From assembly GCA_012295275.1 (NCBI GenBank), contig CM022669.1:1405573-1450572 (forward strand): a stretch of DNA of 45,000 nt. The letters run 5' to 3'. This document shows positions 1-12,100 of this stretch, one piece after another. The position numbers and the translations under genes are program-made. This DNA is from Chrysomallon squamiferum (lineage: Eukaryota; Mollusca; Gastropoda; Neomphalida; Peltospiridae). Each line of letters opens with the position of its first letter. The first letter of the stretch is position 1. The notes under the pieces are model-generated. The model was not told the DNA's origin and made no database searches. It was given only the letters and a program-made list of their open reading frames with translations.

Positions 1-174
1 AGTGGCTGACACCAAGTAAGAGGATATAAATAACTGACAGTGTCTGACACTAATTAACAGGATGTAGATAACTGAACAGATTATTAGACAAATCTAGAAA
101 ATTGAATAGATTTTTGTAAAAAAAGGAACATGCTACTGAAGAAAACTGAAGTAGGAATGCAGTGACTAACCTGT
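1..174. other. 3' flank of COG1
   Basis: AT-rich sequence below the COG1 stop, probably 3' UTR. It holds short near-repeats of GGATATAAATAACTGA type at 20-80 and no further coding signal. Confidence 0.5.
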
Positions 175-321
175 TTATTTGTTTTGTAGCTTTGAGAACC
201 AGCTTGAGCCCATTGAGCCCAGTTTGTCGTACAGAGAGCTGCTCAGCTCAGACTGAGACGATGACTTTGGCAACACTGCCTCAACAGCCTGAGTCAGTGA
301 CACATTCGCTGTGTCCAAACC
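175..321 (-). CDS. COG1: COG1 exon 28 (stop codon)
   Basis: Encodes residues 912-959, GLDTANVSLTQAVEAVLPKS onward to GSSWFSKLQNK and TAA. The SLYDKLGSMGSSWFSKL end is like the human SLFKLGWLSSMTK tail. Acceptor TTTTCAAG. An AATAAA overlaps the stop codon (174-179); no other canonical poly(A) signal is seen before the window ends. Confidence 0.9.
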   Translation of the reverse strand, partial: GLDTANVSLTQAVEAVLPKSSSQSELSSSLYDKLGSMGSSWFSKLQNK

Positions 322-1704
322 CTTGAAAATACAGCATAACTACAATGTTATTTACACGTTTCTACACAAACCTTACTTACACGTACCACTATAAATGCTT
401 TTTAGTATATTACTTCCGTATTTAGTTTCTGCTGTGATAAGAGAGGAACTCACCCGAGACATGGTTTGTGAGAGAACAGCAGACGTGATGGAAGGTCTGT
501 TCTGCTGGGAACTGAGAGGAAGAAGAGGAAATCGCGTCTGGCAGTTGGTCAGTGGAAGGACGTTGTGTTGTTCCTGGTGTCCTGTCACTGGCCCTCGGCC
601 TCCCAACAACACAGCCTGCCTGTCCAGTGAGGCCAGAATTCCAAATATCACCTGACATTACATTTAAAACACTGTCACACATCCAATATTACCTGACATT
701 ACATTTAAAACACTGTCACACATCAAGTATTACCTGACATTACATTTAAAACACTGTCACACATCCAGTATTACCTGACATTACATTTAAAACACTGTCA
801 CACATCCAGTATTACCTGACATTACATTTAAAACATTGTCACACATCAAGTATTACCTGAGATTACATTTAAAACACTGTCACACATAAAGTATTACCTG
901 ACATTACATTTAAAACACTGTCACACATCCAGTATTACCTGACATTACATTTAAAACACTGTTACACATCAAGTATTACCTGACATTACATTTAAAACAC
1001 TGTCACACATCAAGTATTACCTGACATTACATTTAAAACACTGTCACACATCAAATATTACTACAGTATTACATTTAAAATACTGTCACATATCAATATT
1101 ACATTTAAAATATATCAGATATCAAATATTACTACAATATTACATTTAAAATATTGTCAGATATCAAATATCACTTTAATATTATATTTAAATTACTGTC
1201 AGAAAATCAAATTTTACTACAATACTACATTTAAAATACTGTCAGGTATCAAATAGTACTACAACATTACATTTAAAATACTGTCAGGTATCAAATACTA
1301 CTATAATATTACATTTAAAAAATATCATATCAAATATTACTGGATATTACTTTTCAAATACTGTAATATCAAATATTACTACATTATGACATTTAAAATA
1401 TGAATATGTCAGATATCAAATATTACATTTAAAATATGTCGGATATCAAATATTACCTAACATTACATTAAAAATGCTATTAGATATCAAATATTACCTA
1501 AAACATTAAATTTAGAATACTGTGAAATCTCTTTAAAATGTTGTCAAATAATATCTATATAATAGTCTTAAATATTACATAAATAATTGAAATTTTAAAA
1601 AATATTCTGTAACATTACTATAAAACATTATCGAATATTAACATTGCTAAATAAACTGTTAATGCAGCTATCTAAATGTTACTTGTTTACGGTACTGTAG
1701 GGGA

Positions 1705-1744
<40 letters not shown>

Positions 1745-3126
1745 TTCACACATTTTTTAGTAGGTAATAAGCAAACTATCTGCCATTCCTCTAGAAATTC
1801 TGTTACTTAATTTTATAACATTTTTGTAACACTAGAAATATTTGTAATAAACACTCACTGAGTTACGCTGGACTTGTTTCATCAGGTTTGAGTTGAGGTA
1901 CGGAGAGAACACATCGAGATCAAACGGATCAACAAACTGTTCTAGTGATTCACACACAGACTGAGTCTTCTTGTGATAGGCCTTGTTAGTCTGAATGAAC
2001 AAAACTAATGACTCTTTAAACCAAAACACAGCTTGGCTTATAAGCAGCAAAGCAATATTAACACATGAGGGTATTAGTATTAATATGATCAGAATACTGT
2101 ACTAAACAGGAGGAAGGTTACATTTCTCATATTGTGCTTTGTTCTGTTCTGAATTCTTGTCTCACCGATTCTCAGTCATTGACATAGTATCTTTGTAAGA
2201 CACTGTTACAGTAAGTAAACCACAGTGTTTGTAACATGCACTTACAAATGGTAAACAATGAAAAATAATATGTACACCTTATTTTAAGAATTTCAGCTAT
2301 TTAAATTATGACTGATAAACCATAGGTGTGTTAAAAACACTGAATGAACATAAAACGAAACTAATTAGAGATAAAATATAAAACAACTAGAAAGCTAACC
2401 TCATTTTCATCTTTGCGGGGATGATATAGAGAATAAACCTGTAGTTGAAAATGTGCTGTAGAGCTTGGTGCTGAGTCAGGAGCAGACAACTCCCTCTAGA
2501 TTTCTTTTTTGCTTTTGCATTTTTGACAAGTTGTTGATAAACCACAAGAATTCCATCAGTCACTTGTTGTATGAGTTCATGTATCACAGACCTGCATTCA
2601 CAAAATTGTTAAATAAAAAAATAAACCAAAAAAAATGAAAAAAATAAATAATAATAACCACACAGAAATGTAAACAAATAAGTAAAATTATTTTTCTGGT
2701 ATATGGAATAAGAATTTTTTTTAAATGATTAAGTCTGTAACACAAACAAGCTATACTTGTAAAGAAACAGAAAAAGTTTATGAAAGAAGTTCTGTGTACA
2801 TTTTCCCCACAGAAAAAAAGAACTGGACATTCTACTTTTAAAATGGCCCTCACTGACACCCTGTCTGTTACAAATCAATCAAACTACAGCCAAGATGCAC
2901 AGAGTTAACATTTCACAACAAACCTGGGAAGAGCATGACCTCCAATCCGGTTCAAATCCCTGCACATGCTACAAATCATAGTCTGCACATAGAAAGATGC
3001 CTGAAAATGTAAATAATTTTAAGAATATATTTTTACAAAGCATTTTGTAAAGAAAGTATTGTTAAGTCTGCTATCTCTCAGTGGAAACTGCTTCATACCA
3101 AACATTGTGAAAACTTTTAAAGTATG

Positions 3127-3165
<39 letters not shown>

Positions 3166-6100
3166 ACCACTATCACTGTAACAGCAATAACAACAACAAT
3201 AATAATAGTAAAAACAATAAAAAGAATAACAATAATAGCAATAAAAATAACAACAGCAACAATATCACTACTACTACTACTATACTACTACTACTACTAA
3301 TAATAATAATAATACCTGCATTGGTACAGAGATGTTAGAACTGTGAGTTTCCCCCTCGTCACTCTCTTCCTTGATTTCCACTTTATCCCACCTCTGTGTG
3401 AAAAATTAAATATTAAACTGCATTCCACAAAACATTACATCTGCTGATGTAAACAATGGGTACTAATACTACGAGATGTAAATAATGGATACCAATATTA
3501 CAAGATGTAAAGAATGGATACTTACAGTACAAGCTATAAAGAATGGATTCTAACAGTAAAGATATAAACACTGGGTACTTACAGTAAAGATATAAACACT
3601 GGGTACTTACAGTAAAGATATAAACACTGGGTACTTACAGTACAAGATGTAAACATTGGGTACTTACAAGATGTAATACCCTGAGTACTTAATGTACAAG
3701 ATGTAAACTCTGGGTACTTACTGTACAAGATGTAAGGACTCCATGGCAAGTGTCTGCATGTACATGTTGAGAAAAATCTTTAATTATTTCTGAAGCGGAT
3801 TGATTCACCCAAACTCTGAAAATATACAACTGATAATAAATTAAACTGAAATACAACATTTTAAAGTTTTTTTTATTTTTGTTATAGAGAATATTTTGCT
3901 GAAAAAGATAATATTGAATATTTTTGCAAACTTTGTAATTTTTTATTTCAGGTTTTAGACAGAAAGCTGAAATCAAGAAACACAAAAGTCCTTGTATAAC
4001 ACAAAATGTGAAAATATTGAGATGCATAATTTGACATGAAAAAACAACAATAAAAATACACATTAATAAAGTAGCAGACAATTGGTCACTCTCACAATTC
4101 TGTAGACGGTTTGCAGTCATTTTCTCTTTCAGCTTTAGCAAATAATGCAAAACCCTAAATATTATAAATATTCATCATCTTGTTTTACAAAACTCCAAAT
4201 GATAAATCCTGAGATAATGAACAGATTTAAGCAAACAACAAGGCACTCTTTAATGTATATTTGAACTGTGAAATGCCAGCCAGCTGAATGTAAAAATGCT
4301 GTTGGTGACCATTTTTCAACAGCCAAAAATTATTCATGCTGTTGGTGACCATTTTTCAACAGCCAAAAATTATTCATACTGAAAGAGCAAAGAAAGAATT
4401 TATTCTCACATTTACTTCATTTAGTTCTGATTTAATGGAAGAAAATCACAGCTGTAACTGTGTCACAGGGCTCACACCTTTAACTGTCACAGGGCTCACA
4501 CCTTTAACTGTCACAGGGCTCACACCTTTAACTGTGTCACAGGGCTCACACCTTTAACTGTCACAGGGCTCACACTTTTAACTGTGTCATGGGGCTCACA
4601 CCTTTAACTGTGTCACAGGGCTCACACCTTTAACTGTGTCACAGGGCTCACACCTTTAACTGTGTCACAGGGCTCACACATTTAAACACCTTGGATGTTT
4701 TTATTAAGGCTCAGTGTCACAGGGCTCAACAACTGTGTCACAGGGCTTTAATGGCCACCCTTTAACTATGTCACAGGGCTCAACAAAACACCTTGGATGT
4801 TTTATTAAACGCTAACAAGGGGTATAAACGCTAAAATGACAGCAAACTATATAAATCAGTAAGTCTACCTACCAACTACAGAAATAAACAACACCAGTTA
4901 AGGTTCATGTTAATTATTTAATTATGATATTCAGGTGACTTGATAATAATACATCATACAATCATAAAACATACGTAATTTTGATTAATGATACTAGAAA
5001 TGTCAGCTGAGGAACCAAGAGAAAATAAGAATCTGCACGGAGGACAGATTAAAACATTAAAATGTTATTGACACAGGCACATTACACCATATCAAAATAA
5101 GAATAGACAACTGCTTACCATTCTCATCTGTATAAACAATGTCATTCAAACACATCTGATTTCCCTGCCTGACTGAATTCTCGTCTTGACTGTTTCTTTT
5201 GCTCTCGCTTACTTTTCTCTGCTCTGTTCTGTTCTCTTTTTTAATTACCAAAATGCTAGCCTTTTTATAACAAAGGCATGGATTGAAAAATTAGCCAAAA
5301 CAAAAACAAGAGCAGATGTGATTGTAGTAACAATTAAAGTTATGCAATCTGACTTCATAGCTTAAACATAAAAGGAGTGGATCTCTGATTGAAGAAGTGC
5401 TTCACTACAGCTTGCTATGATTAGCACATTAATTTTTTTCAAGGACTGAAGTAACAAATTTGGTTACACAATCTGAATTCCGTGACCAACTGTTAATTGT
5501 GCTGAAATACAAAACTGTCACCAGTTTGTATTGGTGTTTGCTGCCACCCACGTAAAATGTTTATGAATTGTATTTTATTAGGAAAGGAAGACAGAGAAAG
5601 AAATGAGGGACATAAGGAGGAAGTGGGAGACAAGTATGAGAAGAGAAACAAGGCAAACCTGAAAGCCTGCAGCTTGAAGTTTTCCAGTTTGGTTTTGATG
5701 GTTGCCCACTCCTGGGAAACCACTGATCTGGATGCGTTTCTAGACTTCTTGCTGAAACAGAAAGTTTAATAACTGTTTTTACAAATCTGTCTTCAACTAT
5801 TTTTATAACATTTCTTTCAATTTAGGGATAACAGAATATCGAAAAAAAAAATTAATTAAAAAATGAATTTCCACAAGGCCAGTAGTTTCAAAACAAATAA
5901 CTGTTTTATTTTGTTTTTATTAATTTATTTCATTAATTTAAATTACGCAAAAACCGTTTGTTATAAAATTTATACACACACAATGGATACATTTACTAAC
6001 AATGTTTGTAAGTTTTTATTTTTATTTATATATTTTTATCTTTTTGTCAATGAATGACAAGTGTTTTGAGGTGTGTTTTTAAACTGCAGGTATCTGCTGG

Positions 6101-9100
6101 TTTTACACCTACAATGATCAGTTTTTTATCAGTTGTCACAAAGTCTTTGTATAGTAAACAATTAAACTATTAAATAAATAAAGTACATATAGTACATATT
6201 TAGAATATTTCATGTTTGTTGAAGTAGTAAAGAGTAATGTCAAGAGTTAAAAAAGCAGTTAGCAGAGATACTATAAATATTTATTTGTCAACAGATCCCA
6301 TCAAACATGATTTATACAGATAGAACCTGTCAGATTTTAGTCTCATCTGTTTGATATGGCTTTTCATAAAATCTACTGTCAAGTTTTCAAAATTTAAGTA
6401 TTTAGATCTATAGAGTCTGAACATGATACCTTAGTGCCTCCTGTTTCTTCCACTCTGCAGGTCCCAGGATGCACTGCTGCAGTGAGGGAACAAGTTCAGG
6501 TATTGCATAACAAAGACGAGCAACCAGCAAAATTCTACAAAAAACAAAAACAGTCAAATTTACACTTTTAATTTCCAAATCACTGCTTTTTAAAAACTCT
6601 GTGTAGATTTAAGGATAATCTTTTCTTATTTCAGATAATTGTTTTCAAAATAAAAAATGTTCCCCATATATACATAACAGACAAAATTTACAAAACATTT
6701 TTAATACATGCATGTATGTTTTTATTATGCCACCAGATTAATTAAAAATGTTGGTAGAAAGAATTATTTGTTTAGTGAAGATGTTAAAAAGTACTTTAAT
6801 TTAGTTGTTAAAAATTGTTATTTGATCTTTACTATTAGTTTTTCATTCTTCTTAGTAATGTTTACTTGATTTTGGTGTTGTTATAATATTTTACTTGTTT
6901 GTGATCATGTTAAAATTTTGTATTTGATTTTAGTGGTTGTTAATTTTTTTTACTTATTTGTAGTGATGTTAAAATAGTTTACTTGTTTTTTGTAATGTTA
7001 AAATATTTTACTTGTTTTTTGTGATGAAATTAAAATATTTTACTTGTTTTTTTGTGATGAAATTAAAATATTTTACTTGTTTTTTCATGATGAAGTTAAA
7101 TTATTTTACTTGTTTTTTGTGATGAAATTAAATTATTTTACTTGTTTTTTGTGATGAAATTAAACTATGTTACTTGTTTTTTGTGATGAAGTTGGTGACA
7201 GGATCAGGAATTTCATTCAGAGATTTCTCCCACAACTTGAGCTGCTCACTGAGGTAGTCGAGAATTCTGAAAAACAACAACAACAACACACATTTACAAA
7301 AACAATGTTTCAAATTAACAGATACATGTTACATAAACACTTACACTGGTAATACTTACTCCTGTATGCATTTAGCACAAGAAGTGTGAACGAAAGACAG
7401 GATGACTGAAGAATCTGTGTACTTGTTGAAAGGGCCCTGTGTGTCTGTAGCCTGTATGTAAGTGTTGTTGTCTTGTATCAACACCTTCAGTCGCTCATCT
7501 ATGTTTTCACATAAACTGAAAATAATTAGTTTATTAGTTAATAAACACTTTCTGACTCTCACACACTGGGCATACAGTAATTTTACTAATCATTTAGTTG
7601 TTCAGGCTAATTTTTTTTTCATTTATAAGTAATGTAAGGAAAATAACAGAAATTGCCAATCTTCTTGTATCTCAGTATTTTACAGATATATTTTATTAGA
7701 AGCTAAGTTTGGTGCCTAGTACTATTATTTAATTACAATCATTGTTCACATACATTTCACACAAAACAGGAAAAAATGAAAATTTTTCCTTTCTTCAAAA
7801 ATATGAAAAACGACAACACTATAAGAACACTTTGATGAAAATTCAAGCATCTGATGGACAAATCTTTCACCTCTGTACTGCTGGAGTGTAAGCCCTGGTT
7901 TTCAGCATCAGACCCCCACCATCTGCCAGTGTTTTGGATGAGGAGGGAATCCAGACTGAGCTTGGTGGAATGTCACCAGGTGTCTCTGTCCACACATACT
8001 CTGACACATCTGTCTCATACTGCATAGTGCTGTAAACATAAAAACACAAGCATTCTTTAACAACAGAAACACAAATATGCAAGTGACAACTACTGTATCG
8101 CAACCAAAATGTAAACCAAAATCTGATTAAGTGTAGAAATGAATAATAATAATAATATTTGTAAGTTACATATTAATCTACAAACAAGAAACTTCTAAGA
8201 TTTATAGTTAGGAGTGCTGACCTGTCCTTGACCTCTGACGTCAACTTCATCATCACAGTTGAAATGTTTCTCTTGGTGAACTCTGCTGCTGTGTCAAGCT
8301 GATACTGGATCAGTGCCTAGTTATTTTATTTATTTATTTATAGTTACATTTATTTATTTATATACAGTTAGATATATTTACTTATTTACAGTTACAAATA
8401 TTTACTTATTTACAGTTACATTTATATATTTATATACAGTTAGATATATTTACTTATTTACAGTTACATATATTTACTTATTTACAGTTACATATATTTA
8501 CTTATTTATAGTTAAGTATATTTGTTATTAGTCAAAACAAAGCACTAGTTTTATTTATTTACAAGTTCGGTTTAAAATATAAATTAAAACATCTTTTTAG
8601 AAAAATACACAACAAAAATTATTTCCTGAGAGCAAATAAAAATAAACATGTCTACCTTCACCCTATCAGTGAAAAGACCTTGTAGAAAATCCAGCCAGAT
8701 TCTGAGCTGGCCTGTGAGAATTCTGTCACAAACCACATCCCACATCTCAGAGTCTTCATTCTGAAACAAAGTTTATTTCTTTGTTTGATCAGACAACAAA
8801 GTCTTATTCCTAGTCCACATCATCACATACATCAATTAATGGGCCTTTTCAATAAACATCCTGCAATAAACATCCTGCAATAAACCATCCTGCAATAAAC
8901 CATCCCATTTTTGAACTATTAAAAACGTCGTCCCCACATTCCAGAATAACTCACTTATGATCTTTACGTTTAGCTGTAAGAATCCTGGTGAAACATTGTG
9001 AAATACATTTGAAAGTGGAAACAGCTCTATGAGTTATGTACAATGATATAAGACAAAAAGGGAGTAATTGCATCTAAAACATAAAACAATCATCAGTTTT

Positions 9101-12100
9101 ACCTCTAACTGCATCTGCCAAACTGTGTCTCTGATATCAGCAAGTCTTTTCACCGAGTTAACAAAACTGAGCAACTTCCACACCCCACTCTTCACATCCT
9201 GTGAACACCTGCATTATACATAAAAATAACGTCAGTAATACCATTCTTTAATGTCTGGTCAATACAAAATACCTTGTCATGAACTGCTCGTGTGTTTTCG
9301 ATGTAATTCGACAGACACACATAATTTAAAAATATCTTCATTATGTTTATAGGACAACAACAACAACAACAACAACAATAATATTAATAATAATAATAAT
9401 AATAATATAGATAATGAAAATAACACTAACAGTAAAAATAAAATATTTAAAACATCTGACAAGGTGTTATGAAAGAGATGTTAGGTAAACTAAAACTGAG
9501 GTGAGCTGCATGAAATAAAAAACTGACGTTTTAATCCAGTGCTGACAGTTTTCTTGTAAATGTTGTGATGTGATTGTTGACCCAACACCTCTCATTACAG
9601 GGTGAAAATCTGAAACAACAACAACACACTAACAGTGATACTGATGCTGACAAAAATAATAATAAGAAGAAAAAATTATTTAGAAATAAAAATGTAATCT
9701 ATATAGTGTCACTTCAGTTTGTAAGACTACTTAAATAAATAAATATAAATTCTTCAGAATATAAAAAACATTATTCTTCTTTATCTTAAAAGACAATGTC
9801 CTAAAAATGTACATACAAGTTTGAACAACTTATTTCAGTAAGTTAGTGAAACAGATTTAATATATTTAAAAGAAAATAAATTTTGCTTTAAATATTGTAC
9901 CTCTCACTGACTTTGGAAGATATTTTGCAAAAATTGTTCCATGCAAATCTAGTAGCCCACCTGTAAAATAAATACAACAACTTAACAATGTTCCATTATT
10001 CACTGATTACTTCAACAGAGTTTAATAATAACTGTACGATTATTTAATTTTTCATACATATATTTTATAAAATAAATAAAACAAATAATATAATTCAATT
10101 CCAAATAATTTTAAAACTTCATGTGCTTAGACCAACCCTAACTTTCAAAGTAATTTTTTACATATTCATAACCTTGACAGCAATTGTAGGAAACCAGGAA
10201 AATAATAATTATAAATTTACATTTTAAAACAATAATAAATTTTGTTTCTGAATATAAAAATGTTTTGTAATGAAGAGCACTGTGACTGTTTTAGTTACTT
10301 ACCATCTTTTGATTTGCTTGTGACTTTGTTCAGTGTCTCGGCCAGCAGATTACATTTACCTGTAAACATTAACATTTCACACTCTTACAGAAGACAGTTA
10401 ACACTAGTAAATTCACTCTGCACGTCAACCTGTGTAAGCATGTGTAGAAACCTGTGTACAACGTATGTCAACTCAGTTTGAAAACTTACAGTAAATAATG
10501 TATTTATTTGTCATCTGGATTTACAGAGAAATATTTTGTTATGAAACTCTACCTGAATCTTGCTATGAGGTGTTGTAAATAATATATTTATTTGTCATGT
10601 GGATTCACAGAGAAGTATTTTCTTATGAAACTCTACCTGTATCTTGTTGTAAGGTGTTGTAAATAATATATTTATTTGTCATGTGGATTCACAGACAAGT
10701 ATTTTCTTATGAAACTCTACCTGTATCTTGCTGTGAGGTGTTGTAGAAGACAGCGTGTATCTGGTAGATGGTGTCAGACAACAGCTGTACAACTGTACAG
10801 ATCTGATCCTTGATGTTACCCTGCTGATTTGGGTGGAGTATGGTCTGCAAGGCTTTCTGTTTATTATAAAAACACTTACTGAACAATTCAACTCTCTGCA
10901 GGTATGCAGTTGTGTAGGTGTGTAGGTGTGTATTGTGTTCTTCTGTGAGTGTCTGAGGGTGGATGTGTTTTATTCTGTAAGTGTGTGTGTGTGTGTGTGG
11001 TATTTTATATTTATGTATGTTTAATATACAGAACATTTGACTACTCACTGTGCGAGCCAGAAGAAATTCATTGAACACCTGTCTTGGAGTGCTGTCTTCC
11101 AGCAGCAGAATGGAACACAGGAACTCAGCAATATTCTGCAATATCAGACAGAAACAAGTAAACAAAACCAACAGGACATAGTGAAATCTGTCAAAAGTAA
11201 ACTAAAGTAAACTCACCTGATCACTGTGGCTTCCACTTGTGTCTTGTAGCAAATCTCGACAACCCTAAAAAATTAATTTACTTTTGAAACTTTTGATAAA
11301 ACTGCATTTTTCTTGTCTTTTTAAGGAACATGTTGTAAAATATTAATTATTCTTTTGCCTACTATTACTAAGAAGGTAATTTAATAGAAAGTAATGAAAC
11401 ATTTTTTGACAGTTTTCTGAACAATGCAAAATAATGTAAACGACCAACAAATATGTATTGATAATAAATTAAATTTATAATTAAAAGAAATCAAACCTGC
11501 AGGATGGTGTTTTTAAAATGACTGATGGCTGCCCACTGCCTGGCTAGAACAGGAAATAGCGTGAGGATGTTGACAAGACGTTGTGAGTCAAGAGTGAGAC
11601 TTGTGTTGATGTGACGAGCCAGCAGGTACAGCTGAGTGGCCGTCAGGTAATCCTGTCTGTCAACACAGCTCCAAATCTGTTCAGAAAATACTTTATAAAC
11701 TTTATAAAACTACTTTAATTTACTGTCAGGTAATCCTGTCTGTCAACACAGCTCCAAATCTGTTCAGAAAATACTTTATAAACTTTATAAAACTACTTTA
11801 ATTACTGTCAGGTAATCCTGTCTGTCAACACAGCTCCAAATCTGTTCAGAAAATACTTTATAAACTTTATAAAACTACTTTAATTACTGTCAGGTAATCC
11901 TGTCTGTCAACACAGCTCCAGATCTGTTCAGAAAATACTTTATAAACTTTATAAAACTACTTTAATTACTGTCAGGTAATCCTGTCTGTCAACACAGCTC
12001 CAAATCTGTTCAGAAAATACTTTATAAACTTTATAAAACTACTTTAATTACTGTCAGGTAATCCTGTCTGTCAACACAGCTCCAAATCTGTTCAGAAAAT

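Noticed and set aside
2584-2859. 91-codon minus-strand frame with aromatic/hydrophobic content
   Set aside because: Lies in AT-rich COG1 intron 24. The composition is that expected from translated poly-A/T tracts.
3689-4150. 153-codon minus-strand frame starting MHYLLKLKEK
   Set aside because: It runs through AT-rich intron into COG1 exon 22; only the exon part (3722-3815) matches the family.
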